Assembly (NCBI GenBank): GCA_008508345.1
Contig: QNGE01001693.1
Span: 1-64,000, forward strand
DNA: 64,000 nt
Source: Paragonimus westermani
Taxonomy: Eukaryota > Platyhelminthes > Trematoda > Plagiorchiida > Troglotrematidae
Direction: 5' to 3'
In this document: piece by piece, positions 47,981 through 59,981 of the stretch
Layout of the letters: each line of letters opens with the position of its first letter
Numbering within the stretch: the stretch's first letter is position 1
Position numbers and translations under genes: made by a program
The notes under the pieces: model-generated
Told to the model about the DNA's origin: nothing
The model's database searches: none
Seen by the model: only the letters and a program-made list of their open reading frames with translations

Positions 47981-48415
47981 GAGACTGATCATCGAAACCA
48001 TCAGCTCGACATATCAACTGTGTCTCCACACTGAAGCTTAAGTGTGTACCCAGCTTCTAGGCTACTTTCTGTTATATTATGTGTGAACTATGACGAAGTA
48101 TTTCCGAAGTCCTTTCTTTCTGGTCATTTCGCGCACTGACCGAGTCATTTAAAGGGCTAAGCTCTCAGTAGAAACCCAACCATGAGTTACAAAACAAACC
48201 TTTGAGAGAGTCATTCATTCGATTCATATTAGCTGCAAATTCTTCTGATTTGCACGCATTCGGATAACCCCATCTGGAGCTGATAAGTCGTTCAATCACC
48301 AGAACCGTTCGTTAAACGTATGACTATACCTATAACGAAGTTATCTGCACATGCTCCCTAATTACTTACATGCGATTTAAGAAGGCAAACTACTACGGAG
48401 TGCAACGAAGTACAC

Positions 48416-48545
48416 TGAACAGCACATCTTGCTTTGAGGCCACCATACGAAGTGAATCGCATATGGCTCTAAGGCGGAGGTTTTCAGCTCCAAGACATAC
48501 ATTTTCATCCAGCAAGCGCATTACAAGTCGAAGACTATTCATATC
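48416..48545 (-). pseudogene. coding-like repeat, related to 10.9-11.1 kb
   Basis: The minus strand reads LRLVMRLLDENVCLGAENLR, then LRAICDSLRMVASKQDVLF, ending at a stop near 48405. The DNA aligns with 10930-11060 (see that entry). The repeated leucines and charged residues predict a helix, possibly a coiled coil. The plus-strand ORF over the same place (48370-48582) is probably a shadow. Confidence 0.48.
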
Positions 48546-48582
48546 AGCTCATCTTTCCACCGTGATCTGCAGACTTCCCTAA

Positions 48583-51500
48583 CTCTATCAGCCATCCGTA
48601 ACAATCCCAATCACTTCGAATTTGATTGCAGGATGTTGGAAAGTCCAAATACTTTACCACCGGGTTTTGTTACACACGCAAACCTGGTAGGTTGCCGCTT
48701 TCATGCAATATATGTGTATGGTCAATAACAGTAGTCATCTTTTGATTATCGGTAAAGTTTTCGATGACAGATTCACCTGGACGTGTAGTACGTAATGAAT
48801 TGCCCGTAAACACCCTGTACACTGTTTTGCTTACTTGGTCTAACAATTAACGGCAAGTGAATAACTCTGGTATTGGCTGTCTGTCACGCTACAGAGAAAC
48901 AGTGTTAAACTTCTTGTTAAGATCCATTAACATATTTCTCAGTGACGTACAAGAGAACCCCACACAGGAGCTGCTACATTAATAGGTTCCTAACTTTATA
49001 TCCATCGACAATCAATTTTACATAAAACGAAAATAGGTCGACAAGTGAACACCACAAAAATCAAAGTACCCGTGAAAGTAATAAAAACGTGAACAATACT
49101 GAACAACCGATGATGGTCATGGTGTATCGGAAAGCATCATCGCTTTGTCAAAATGTTCAGACAATCAACTGGTTTTAGTTAGGCCGTGAAAAAAGAAAAT
49201 CGAGCATATGTTTGGATAAAAACAAGGTAGGAAGGTGTAGTGTGTAACCCTCGAAAAGGAATGCCACTGTGACAATCACCCCAACAGTCTACTGTTTCAT
49301 ACCTTTCTTTTTGAACTCTCATTCTGGTAAGTTAACCAGAACTTTCAAACGTACTTTCCACGTCCGAATTGGGCAAGATTTGCTGCTTACAGATATCAAA
49401 AATCAAAATGCCGGTACACTTTTCTGTCTAGACGTACGTGCAAAAATATCACGTCACGTGAAAGTATTTCGCAAACGACAGAAATTGTCGCGCACGTCTG
49501 TGTCCAGCCTCGTACGAAAATGTTGATTTCCGCCTACGTCCATTCCTAGTGAAGCGTTTTTTATAAGATACCAAACGATGAAGACAAATTGCAAAGAATC
49601 AGGGAAATTTCTGATAAGAATTACACTGAAATATCGGATATACTGACTACTACCGTTATATTACTTAACGTTTTGAAAGCCAGCGTTATTTTTATGATCC
49701 TCATGAGGGTTTGTTGTTGGTGAGCCAGTTTCAAGGTATCGCTATTCTCCTCGTGTACTAATGAACTTTCTTGAATGCTCTTCTTGATGGTTCTGACTTC
49801 ACTTCGCTTGTTAAACAGAAAGGTCTATTGAGTCTGTTTGTTGATGATATTTCATCACCTCTTCGGAAAATACATTCACCATGAATCGATAAGTACATGA
49901 TAACTTCAGGATGCTATCAAGTCGCATTAATCACTTTTGTAATCACAGGATTGAGAATCTAGACGAAGCTGAAAGTTACACTATGAGACACCAATAGACT
50001 AAAGTCCAATCATTAAATTATTGACAAACAGTAGCCAATTCGAGGACCCACAGGGTAGTTGCAAATTTACACACCAACTTCATCTGGTCGTAATTAAGGT
50101 ATGAGGTGTATGTGTTGCACTACTGCTCAACGGAACTTGAAGCTATCAGACTTTGTAATTACGTTGTAAATAAAATACCATAAGCATGTTTCATTCCGTT
50201 AGTAGATAGCTACGTGAACCACATACAAGAGAAGAGTTCAAGCCCCGTTTGCCAACAACCAAACATTCCAAGAAGCTGGATATCAGCTTAAACATCACTT
50301 GAACGTTGCTTCTTATCTATACGTTCAGCATCCCTTAGAGATATGATGATGTTGAAAGATTATAAATGGAGTAAAAACTTAGACATTCGTAAGCTTGAAA
50401 TAGTGAGTCCAAACCTAGTGTTAATGAGTGTATGTATGTGATTCTTACAAAGAATATGACAGGCTATTTGGGTGAATTTTTAATTCAACTGGACAAGTGT
50501 GTAAAGTTTACTGTTAATTGATTTTGAGGGAAATTACATGAAATATGAAACAAGTCGCACAAAATTACAAGCTTTCCCCCCCCCAAATTTGCATTAGCAA
50601 TATGGCCACCATATAGTCCTCTAAAAGTGGAGTAGATGGGGTGTTTTGAGCATAACGAAATTGTTAACCAAGACTTGCAGAAGCATTGTGGTTGAAACGT
50701 AGACACTCCTGCTAGTTTTGACGCGCAACGTATGTGGAGAAAATTGCATTTTTCAAGGCAATGCGAATGACCACGGCTCACACACTTGTGAATAGGTTTC
50801 AATTTCCTTCTTCTTGACAGTAACTTTCTCACTGAAGCATCGTAGCTGAATAGTATCCTATAATTTACTGGCTAGCTGAAGTGCAGTTGACTAGTGTAGC
50901 AGACGATTTTGTTAACAGAATGAATTATGGACTGCCATCTTGGCATTCCTCAGTGACCCACGCTGACAGCTTTACCACAAGCTAACGGTTCGTGTTTCTT
51001 CTAGGACGAAATATGTTTTAGTAAGCGCGTTGTAGGTTGGCAGTGAAAGCCCTTCATCTTACTAGCGAAAAATTTTCATAACTTCATCCCCATGCACACC
51101 GGTGCAAATGAACATAAAGTATGTACAACCTGGTCCGCAAATCTTCCGCTGAAAATACAAGCAAACGGTTATTGTTACTGTTCTCCAAGATGTTTTTGGA
51201 AACGGGAAGTTTCCCACTTTAACGAACGTGCCTCCTGTTACTCATCGCAAAGATGTATCTTACTGTTTCACTCTGTGTGCTCATTGTGTCAAAGTGACTT
51301 CGGAGCTTCGAATTTGAGTGGTCCGCAATAAACGGACAATGTGTTGGACGAGATAAGTCTCCCTTAACGACCCACGCAGTATGGGAACATCAGTGCGTTT
51401 ACCAAACAATTCTGACTGACGCTCGCTTCATTCAGTACGTCGTCTGGTTTATGTAAATTCGTGAATCGTATCTTCTGATTCAAGTGCACTACTCCGATAT

Positions 51501-52338
51501 GCAGCGCGTTATAAGCAACCCTACTCGCTAAATCATAGTATACAAGTGGTATTGATGTGATGCACTTCGTGTATTAAGAACAGTTATTTGGAATACAGTG
51601 TACCTGTCTGAGCTACTACGTTTCGTTTTAAGTTGAAGTTTCTTCCATTCTGCCACCAGCAAGAAGGTTGATGTGAAGTTGAAAATTAGCTCATCACATA
51701 GGACCTCGTGTCGTCAATGTTGCAAAATCATAAACAGGGTGGGTTGAAAGGATATTCTTTGCGCTAATCGGTTGTGAAGACACCTTAGTGCGAGACTGAG
51801 CCATTCGCAAATTGAGAATAGAAGAAATAAGACAAAATAAGAAACCGACGAAATTGAGGAATTTTCACACACGACAGTTGGATAGTGAATATTAGTCTGA
51901 CATAATACGAAAGACAGTAGCCATAAATGACAAAGTAGATTTACATCAAAGAACGGCACTAGTCGTTCTATAAGGTACTTATAAGGCACCCGCCCAGGTG
52001 ATAAGCTTCTGTTCAGCACGGCAACAATGGGGAATGGGTGAAAAATATGCTCAGTCTGTACTACCCGTGATTAGGGACTTCGATTTACGCTAAGAGTCGT
52101 ACTCGAATGGAAACCTCCCGCACATGTACTAAGGAAAAGTCCTCATACTAGTTGTAGTAAGCACTTCGTATTCACGAGAAAGGAATCCCAATTTATAGTT
52201 GTACAATAGTTTTAAGGAAATCACATTCTATCACTGATTGATTGTATTGGCAACTACAAAGTCAAACTGTAGGCGAATTGGTGCAATATAGAAAAAAACC
52301 TGCGAAATAGTGTGATTTGTAACATTGAGACTGGTCGT
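48583..52338. other. long stretch without a supported gene
   Basis: At 49249-49326 a frame with NATVTITPTVYCFIPFF ends at the donor TTCTG|GTAAGT but lacks an acceptor. ORFs at 50485-50832 (minus), 51092-51331 (plus, cysteine-rich) and 51714-52019 (minus) have no further support. GGTTGAAACGTAGA at 50689 resembles the 3' half of the hammerhead-like repeat. Confidence 0.35.
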
Positions 52339-52379
52339 CCAATCCTGATGAGGTATCATAAACGCGACGTTTGGATTGG
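52339..52379 (+). ncRNA. degraded hammerhead lookalike, schistosome-satellite-like
   Basis: CCAATC and GATTGG pair as a stem I; inside are CTGATGA (52345-52351) and AAACG-CGA-CGTTT, which would be stem III. This is the order of the hammerhead in schistosome satellite RNAs. Stem II is missing and the GAAA core reads TAAA, so it could not cleave as it stands. It may be a remnant or coincidence. Confidence 0.3.
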
Positions 52380-52782
52380 TCCCTTGTTGGATCTTCTACT
52401 GTGTCAAGGTTGGGGTAAGCAGTGTTGATGGGCAGCGCACTTTCACGGAAACCTAACTGATAGAGTTGTCTAGCTGCAGGAAGCTAACTGAAACACAGTA
52501 GCTACTGTCGCTTGTTAGGTTCCAGTAAAAAAAGACAAACATTTCGGACTGTAATGTATTCCAGAGACAAGGTCACGATCTCCTAATACCCAAGCGACTG
52601 GTTACATTTGACGTACCAACAACCATGATCTTCTTTACACCCTCTTGCTCAGCTAATTCATCTGGTTTTCGTTCTTCTGAATCGAAAACGTAGAACTCTG
52701 TGTTATGTTTGTTAACTCATGGAACTATGCTGACGTCATTGACAGACGGACAGAACTCTCAGTTTTCATAGCTGAATCTGGT

Positions 52783-52805
52783 AAACACACACACACTCTC
52801 TCTTT
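52783..52805. repeat. (AC)n(TC)n microsatellite
   Basis: Six AC units followed by TC units, read directly. Confidence 0.9.
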
Positions 52806-53967
52806 CCAATGAAACTCAGCCTGTTAGTTGGAATGAACATGATTCTTCCACTACGCACACTGAGTCAAGCCTTAGGCAAACAACAAACCAGGTTCTATCT
52901 CCTTTCCCCATTGAGAAAAATTTGCCTACTCATTCCCGTTCAAATACGTCGTTGACGCTACGATTGTTTATGAAACTGCTTATTCGCTTCCGCGAAATAC
53001 ATCACAGAAATTGCCAGTGGGTTTTATTTCACTACCTCGTAGCGGACACTTCGAAATATTCTCACTTTGGTCATCAGCATCAATTTCATGTTAGTTATAG
53101 CTCATTTCTAAACTTTGAATAGTCTACTTCTAGGTCATTCACTACCAAACAGGTTGGAGTCTGTACTGGAACTCTTGTTTGTGATAGCTTGAACACTTAC
53201 TAAAAAATAAAGATACCTCGGAGATAGGCAATAGAAGAGTCAAATCAGTACTTTGGTTTCTTATAACTGGAACCAGTGGATACACTTAATTCAGTGATTT
53301 TGTTAGGATCACATCAAGTGATCCTCACTGTCGTCTGTGTCCTTCGATTTTGCTGTTCTCATCCAGATGCGTCCTCTGTCTGTATTAAGATCGCATCGAT
53401 TCAGATCTAGCTGAGGCACTCCGAGTGGCTGTTTGTCCAGATGGTGGTTGCGAACAATTCTTCAAAAACCCGAAATCTCCGTGGTCCACTAAACAGTAAT
53501 CAGTTGTCATCCTTCATTCTGAATTACACTTCTCTCGCTTTAACAATGTATGTTCGTGCTTTCGGATAACCTGGTTTTATACCAAAAGATCTCAGAAAGA
53601 CACGCGAAGTGTTCATTTGGTTCGCTACAAGTCGTCGGAATTAGGTTGCTTGAACCAATCCTATTTCGCGTTGGGCGGTTTGATCGTCTACTGGGCCGAC
53701 TTTCAGGACCGACGGCCCACATGAGCTGCTCAGCCAATGGACTGGCGTGATGTCATGATTCTTTTAAGCCATCAACAACCGATCTACTAGGTATCAATGT
53801 TCTTCGTTATCCTTTCGATCCGTAAATCGATTAGCTCAGACTCTCCTCTGTATAATTATGCTGAACTGATGATGAATTGGCTTTTTTATATTCAGCGTGT
53901 TGAAAGTATTCGTGATCTGGGGAAAATAATAATAAACAATTGCTGAATTTAAACATTTTTCATGTTG
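52806..53967. other. no convincing gene
   Basis: Short ORFs on both strands at 52922-53122 and 53540-53750 without splice support. Confidence 0.35.
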
Positions 53968-54008
53968 TAAGATATCCGCACCAAATGTAGTACGAATGAA
54001 GTTGAATA
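53968..54008 (+). repeat. 41-bp dispersed repeat, copy 2
   Basis: Direct match to 25769-25809. It ends exactly at the N at 54009. Confidence 0.75.
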
Positions 54009-54094
54009 NCTCCTGAGGAAGGCCACCCGAGGTGGTTGAAACGTAGAGTATTACAACTTGCTCGAAACGTTGTGTTATTCCCAATCTGTATATC
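54005..54094 (+). ncRNA. hammerhead-like repeat (Penelope-type), copy 2
   Basis: Core CTGAGGA (54013-54019), stem II GCCACC / GGTGGT with loop CGA, GAAAC (54038-54042) and GTA (54043-54045). If the single N at 54009 is ignored, AATACTC before the core is the exact complement of GAGTATT after GTA, a 7-bp stem I. The downstream part, to TTATTCCCAATCTGT, matches copy 1 in inverted orientation; the stem II loop differs at its middle base while both arms are kept. Activity is unproven. Confidence 0.58.
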
Positions 54095-55393
54095 AATTTT
54101 TCAGGTTGCTTCTAAGGTGATTGTTTGATTGAGTCAAGATGTTCGTCTGCTGTTGGAGTCCGTCAACTAGTAGGTCACAGGTCTCGAGTTTGAGAGACCT
54201 TTACGATAATTGTGGCCAACTCAATAAATGTGATACTTCTCACGGTCTGCTTGTATCACCTTCTGCGCCGAAAACTCGAAAATACGTCCAGTTACAAGAA
54301 GGCTACTTTAAACTTCTCGTCAGTTATCTCAGCTTTATACGACATCGTCGTTCATACAAATGAAACCAAGAACTCATTTGCAAACCGCATTTCGGGGCTA
54401 AAACAAGTACATAGTATGATAACAATGTGTGGTAATGGTTCGTCATTATGTCGTTTTAAATCAGAACTGTGTCAACACCATTAACGTTTGGTCAGATAGG
54501 CGGTAAACACGATCATCCAATTGATGAAAGGCAGAAAGTTGTGAGGGAACTGTGTTTGAGAAGCTGAATAATTTTCCGGATACTCATCGCGATTGTTTCA
54601 AACAAACGACCCTATTGTGGTAACAAACAACGTTGTCCGATCAAACATCAGAAAAACATACCATCCGCTGTGTGAAAAGCAATACAGGCTCGTTTTGAGG
54701 CCCCCTATAACATTCGTTTAATGAGGTTAGGGTGGAGCGTTTTCCTCATTAGAGAGTTTAGCCATTCAGAGCCCAAGCACAGGCCACTGCAAGCCAATCA
54801 AAAACGGCGGTCGGCCTCTACGTTGAGAGTGTTTGTGTGATATGGGGATAACAACTATTTATGTCAACGCGTATCGAAGTTGAACCATCGAACTGTTTGA
54901 GACGAGGTCATGAAACTTAGCGAACGGGCCAACCAAAGCATGACACACTTGTCCAGTAACAATGGTGAACACTGTTAATTCTCCATAAAAAGGGCACTGT
55001 TTTTCTAACAAACTGCAGCTGTTTGGTATCACTAACGCCAGTGTTGCTCCCATTTTGTCAGTTGAGTGACCCAGTACGTGACAATGCGGACAGACACAGG
55101 TGTGGAGGGAAATAATGATTACAGCAAGGATTCTTAAAAAATGCTTCTATAATATCCACAGACAGTAGTTTACGGCGGATTACGCATGCATAACCTGACT
55201 CCCATCAAGCCACGCATGGTTGATTTCGTGATCACTCCATCTTCGGGAGTTAGTCTTTCTATTGACCTCTATTTGTTGTTGAAATCTACGGAACAACAAC
55301 CCGGACCTTCTGCGCTATTTTGAAAACGTTACATGTCCAATATTCAGAATAATAAAAAAGAACCTGAAGAGAAGTGTATTTTGCATTTTTCAG
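54095..55393. other. no convincing gene
   Basis: Overlapping plus-strand ORFs at 54139-54484 and a minus-strand ORF at 54859-55053 lack support. GGTCTCGAGTTTGAGAGACC at 54179-54198 is an imperfect T-arm-like hairpin. Confidence 0.33.
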
Positions 55394-55445
55394 GAAGTGC
55401 ACTGAACCAATGGAGAGTACAGCTCCATTGGCTATGACCGAGTAA
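55394..55445 (+). CDS. candidate terminal exon (17 codons)
   Basis: Acceptor GTATTTTGCATTTTTCAG is strong. In phase 2 the exon reads KCTEPMESTAPLAMTE and stops at TAA. It contains a 9-bp perfect inverted repeat (55407-55431). The upstream exon is not identified. Confidence 0.36.
55407..55431. repeat. 9-bp inverted repeat
   Basis: CCAATGGAG and CTCCATTGG flank a 7-nt loop. Confidence 0.6.
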
Positions 55446-56148
55446 CCCTAAACAGATTCGATCCCGTGTTTTTGAGCATAAAAGAAAGTATGGTTATTTC
55501 GCTTTGGATCTCAGTTTTGCCACAGAAATGTTACCTCTTCCACGAACGAATGTATGGCAACATTGAAGGGCAGCCAATATGTCCACAATCTTCAGTATTT
55601 GTTCAGGAGTGAAACGACTCGATAAATCGATCAAATAATGGTTAGATGTTTGCAGTGACTACCCTACCATGAGTAGTAGGATTGATTCAAGTACCCAATG
55701 ATGAACAGCATGTTAACTACTAGTAAGATAGAAGCGTTGCAAATGATCAGTGTCAAGTTGGTCAGAGTAGATCAAAGGCACTGCCAAGCTAGTACGTTTT
55801 GTCCGCAGTCTAGTTGGATCAAATTGGACAAGATTTTAATACAGCAGTGCATCAAAACAAGGTTCACTCAAAAATCTCAGTTGAGATGGAGTCTTCTGTG
55901 AGCAGGTTCTTGTCGGATGTTGCGCTCCCCCACTCATCCAGATTTGATGTTTGCTAATACAATGGTTAAAGTATCTGTGAGTTAATCAGATAGAAAGTTT
56001 GTTTCAGAAATTGTCAAGAACCTACATTTTTCTAAAACATTTTCTGGTGGTTTCTGCCCAATTCTGATGAAGGTCTACCAGACTTACTAGTAAAACGGAA
56101 TACCTTTCAGCCTGAACACAAGGAGTTGTTCACAACCATGAAAACACC
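55446..56148. other. no recognisable gene
   Basis: Only a 67-codon ORF (55698-55901) without support. Confidence 0.35.
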
Positions 56149-56336
56149 CTACGAACAGCTTACATGAAGATTTGTTTTCAACAATTTCTCCATCAATGTT
56201 TTTTCCCGATCCCCCAAAGGGATATTTGCCTGGACTGTGCCTATTCCATATCCGATATATCTTCCACAAAAGAAATCCAGTAGACGAGAGTTTTCAGACA
56301 GTACATTAAGAAGCAAACCCCAAACTGCATATCCAT
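56149..56336 (-). CDS. possible minus-strand exon, hydrophobic
   Basis: The acceptor-like GAGGACAAACCCTACAG opens two frames. One gives DGYAVWGLLLNVLSENSRLL and continues to 56149; the other gives MDMQFGVCFLMYCLKTLVYW, a membrane-like helix, and ends at TAG. Strand and frame are uncertain. Confidence 0.3.
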
Positions 56337-57611
56337 CTGTAGGGTTTGTCCTCAGAATACCTTTAAGAAAACGTCTCATTCATCGAATTCTTGTGCTTCT
56401 TGGCGGAAGATTCAGCATTATGATATAAATAAGAACAGAACACTCACTTCGAACCGGTCACTGACGAAGAAATGAATGAGCATTACCAATAAATTCTGCC
56501 CGTTAAGTTCCACAGCCAAGATTTTGATTTGACAGGCTGTCTACTATTGTGTTTTACACTATCCACCACTAAACCATGAAGCAATATCTCCCGAACACAC
56601 TTTCTTCTGATGTAACTACTTAGTTAGTGCATGTGATAACAGAGCATTTGTGATACTGACGTCACATTGCTCAGCCCAAGTCAGTAGGGTGACCTATATC
56701 TCTAATCTTACCATCCGCTATGAGTTGTCACTGGTAGAAATGACTCAATTCCCATTTTCGTACAGCGGCTTAATCAACTGCGAAGAACACCACCGCGGTG
56801 ATGCATAATCGCTGTCAGTTGCTTCGGGACGATATAGACAAACAAATTCACTACATCTTCACCGGTCAAGCAAGAGCACAAGGGTCTTTCAGACAGCAGA
56901 GCAGCGCATTCCTATGAGGTCTGTAATGAAAGCGTCATTATGGAAGTTAATGACAGGTTTTAGCACGTACCGTCAAGTGCTCGGAAAATACCACAGAAAT
57001 CAGTCTAAAGGTTTCTTCCAAAATGGAGGGTCCAAGACGACTTAAGAAGTGGCCAGCCTTCCGAATACGCAGATGAACTATCGGTCCAACAGCCTATTCA
57101 AAAATTCATTTCTGGCTCTCAGAAAAGTATCTACCAGCTAGTTCGAGTTTACGTTTCATCTCAAATTGTTATGTGGAAAATAGGTTAAAAGTTAACGTCC
57201 TAAAAGTTGTGAAGCGATAATGCGAGGAACGTACTCAAAGGACAGAAAAGATATGGAGCGTTTTTGTACTGGACAAGCAGTCGAAGGTTGCCTTGTTTCT
57301 GAGGTTTGGTCTCTGTGCAATCGACCGTTTTGCAATCATATTCAACAATTACTTCGACCTTCACCCTATTCATTAGCTTAGTTTACCCAGTGTGTACAAG
57401 AAGTCGTTGGTGATAGGTGGTTTAACAGCAATTCCAGACCAATGTTCCGAAAGATCTCATTTTTATGGTGAAGTCTAATCAAGACGAAGGTTGATTCCAT
57501 TTGAGGTATGGTTAGCAGTACTCTGTAACCAAAACTGATTGGGAAACTTGTAACGTATACAATGAGACTAACTTCGAATGATTCATGGATCTCTTGTCAC
57601 CTACATGGGAA
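56337..57611. other. no recognisable gene
   Basis: Stop-dense on both strands; nothing found. Confidence 0.38.
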
Positions 57612-58041
57612 TCATCCCGAAAAGGCACGGCACACTTGGGACTCATGCATTAGAGTACAGCGAGTTAGCTTAAGCTTGATTAACTGTTGATAATGTTGTA
57701 AACTGTGTAAACCTCGATAGTATCTGTCAGTCTGCCAATCCCAAACTTTGCCGAAAGTACGTTGGCTACCCCAAGACCTCGTGAGGAACTCGTCGTAATT
57801 ATGTCCTTCTGGTAGTACTGTTAACCGGCCAACTGCAGCTGAGCTTTGTATGTGCATTTTTGACTACTGATCAGGGTATGGATATCGAAAAACGAATTTC
57901 CATCTTGCAAGTAAGAGGCGCAAACTGTGGATACAGCCCCATGCCAAGCAGACTCGAAATAAGCTAGGGAACGCGAAGGCTGAGTTATGAGATCAGTACA
58001 CACCGGATTTACTGTGGCTGAGGAGGTGCGCTGATCGTTCA
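57612..58041 (-). CDS. two-exon gene end with a 35-nt intron, WD40-like
   Basis: Exon 58041-57868 follows the acceptor ACACTTACTTTCAG. Intron 57867-57833 is GTAGTC...CTGCAG, 35 nt. Exon 57832-57612 ends in TGA. Phases agree (1 nt plus 2 nt), giving about 130 residues. The joined text runs STVCASYLQDGNSFFDIHT, LPEGHNYDEFLTRSWGS, then KVWDWQTDRYYRGLHSL. A GH followed by VWDWQT is the signature layout of a WD40 propeller blade, though the GH to WD distance (19) is shorter than usual. WD40 proteins act as scaffolds; the specific protein is not recognised. The last 20 residues look less protein-like, so a donor before the stop is possible. Confidence 0.55.
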
Positions 58042-58442
58042 CTGAAAGTAAGTGTCTTTGTGTGGTGTTCAAACAACAACCATATGTTAGTCATCTCATT
58101 CCTAAATTATGGTCTGTTCTTTAGGTGGGGATTTCTAGCCTCTATTCCTCATCAAAATGCCAATTCTTTAAGAAGATATTATTGTCCAACTGGCAGGAGC
58201 CACTTTTGGTCACAAACCGGTTAATCTTCCCAGAGGACAGGATATCCAGTTACACTAGTATACCATCAAAAAAATAAGTGATATACACAGAATCACAAAA
58301 AGAACCAAAGCGAAAGAATACGTCCGCCCCAGATTACCATGGTGACGTCAGGCCAAAACGCTGGCAGAACGCCAAATGGCCGCGTTGCCGTCACCTACCT
58401 CGGGAAAGTGGAGATGTACCACCACTCAGTCAGCAATACAAT

Positions 58443-58675
58443 TTACCAGCCACTTTGACCGCAATCAACGTATGAACTGATTCTCATGTAACAAGACGTC
58501 TGTACAGTCTGGTCTATTGTCACGTGGAGTTGAACTGGCCGACTTGGGAACATGGGCAGTTTACGGTACCGGCGGATGCAACTGAAAACACGATGAATTG
58601 TCAGACGACTCCGTAGGGCCAAAAGTGCTATCAGACATGCCTTAAGAATACCAGCTAACAGTGGCATTTTGTCCG
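58443..58675 (-). CDS. candidate exon upstream of the WD40-like exons
   Basis: Acceptor CCCCCCATTTTTTCAAG opens a frame with MPLLAGILKACLIALLALR, then a basic RRYRKLPMFPSRPVQLHVT, to a stop at 58443. The first part could be a membrane segment or signal anchor. A second acceptor (CATCGTGTTTTCAG) lies inside. It may or may not belong to the WD40-like gene. Confidence 0.35.
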
Positions 58676-59158
58676 CTTGAAAAAATGGGGGGAAACTCAC
58701 TCTCTGGAGCTTAAAGTACAGATATCCGACTGGTATAGTCTTTGGAGAAGTATGACTCTACTGTCGCACTGAGTATACATGTGTATTGATCGCGTGAGTG
58801 ACTTTTTCAAATGTTGAAATGAATGAACTGTCCAAATTCATCAAACGATAAACATACTGCTGATCCTCGTGTCCAAGTGCTTAAACAATTTTTGCTGCCG
58901 TGTATTTCTATAAGTTGACAAGTAGCTCCAACTGTCCAGTAGAACAAGGCTCCAATTTATGCTTCATATAGTACAAAGCACTGTCTGTTTCTTGCTAGAG
59001 TTAATACTTTGAATTGACTGGCACATAGTCTTGATTCAAAACCTATAAAATTTTCCAGTAGAGTCTACTAACCCAACAAGCGTATCAATATCGAGAGGTA
59101 TAACCTGATAGCCGTGTTGACATGATTTTGGGTGAGTGTGTACTGCAATAAACTTCAG
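58676..59158. other. no recognisable gene
   Basis: No supported coding sequence. Confidence 0.38.
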
Positions 59159-59203
59159 ATTTGCGTTGGAAGTTAGTTCACTCTCTAGGTCTGTGTGTTA
59201 GAG
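59159..59203 (+). CDS. possible 45-nt exon
   Basis: Acceptor TGCAATAAACTTCAG and donor TTAGAG|GTAAGT enclose LRWKLVHSLGLCVR. Short, so chance is a real possibility. Confidence 0.28.
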
Positions 59204-59560
59204 GTAAGTGGTAAATGCATATTTTCGATGCAAAATTAAGGCGTATATGTCGATCTCATGAGTTAATCCACATTTTTGATCTTGTATAGTTCGTTTTCTG
59301 CCAAATCTATTCAAACGAACGTCAGGTCATTGGTAACTAATAGAATATTGCTGGCAGCTCCCTACTAAAAAAGAGATTAGTACAAGATGTGATGACCGTC
59401 TGGTTTCAGCTTAAAATGTTTACAAACGGTGTACACTGTACTGAGATTACCACTTTGGGAGATATTTCAACGGAGCTTTGCCTAATTTAAGGGTTAATGC
59501 TCCAATAGATCCACCCCAAATAATAACCTGATTTAGTCGGAACTCCAAGGTGCGCCATTA

Positions 59561-59743
59561 GTGAGGCCGCCTTGTCATAAGTTCGTGAATTCAATCGCCG
59601 GCTGCCGCAGATGTTTCTACTGTCATGTGCTTGGTGATCTGAAATTAGTTAACCAGCATACAAACCAGTATGCCACATTAAAAAAAGTGAAACAGATGTT
59701 AAATTGCAGGGTGCCAGCACAGTTTCCCTATAATAGTAGTTAA
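59561..59743 (+). pseudogene. gag: BEL/Pao Gag C-terminal fragment
   Basis: A frame with KFVNSIAGCRRCFYCHVLG resembles the segment leading into the zinc knuckle of BEL/Pao Gag proteins. Only the first cysteines are intact; the later histidine and cysteine of CX2CX4HX4C are not in place. Confidence 0.5.
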
Positions 59744-59768
59744 CTCCATATCGACGTTTCTCTTCAGG

Positions 59769-59981
59769 TTGGTCCGTCAGCTAATCGTAGTCTGGTTGTT
59801 TAAACAGTGTGCACAGTCTAAAACTATGTACCGTTTTGGTCCTTTGGAGGGTAAAAATGAACAATTTTTTGTTGGCATGTTGCGCAGTGAAACAGAGGAC
59901 ATAGGTGATGGCCTTTTCCTTCATCTGTTGACAACCGACATGTCCGTTGTTACCTGCCCCGAGGTGACCACGACCTTATAG
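59769..59981 (+). CDS. open segment between Gag and protease, unassigned
   Basis: A near-perfect acceptor (CGACGTTTCTCTTCAG) precedes a 70-codon open frame with MYRFGPLEGKNEQFFVGML and TEDIGDGLFLHLLTTDMS, ending near CCCGAG|GTGACC. It is unusually intact beside the decayed retroelement. It could be part of the Gag-protease linker or an unrelated exon of a host gene. Confidence 0.35.
   Translation: MVRQLIVVWLFKQCAQSKTMYRFGPLEGKNEQFFVGMLRSETEDIGDGLFLHLLTTDMSVVTCPEVTTTL

Noticed and set aside
50689..50702. GGTTGAAACGTAGA, like the 3' half of the hammerhead repeat
   Set aside because: The CTGAGGA core and stem II are not present upstream, so it is too short to call a third copy.
54160..54200. 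T-arm-like GTCTC...GAGAC hairpin
   Set aside because: No A box or acceptor stem in front, so no tRNA or SINE is supported.
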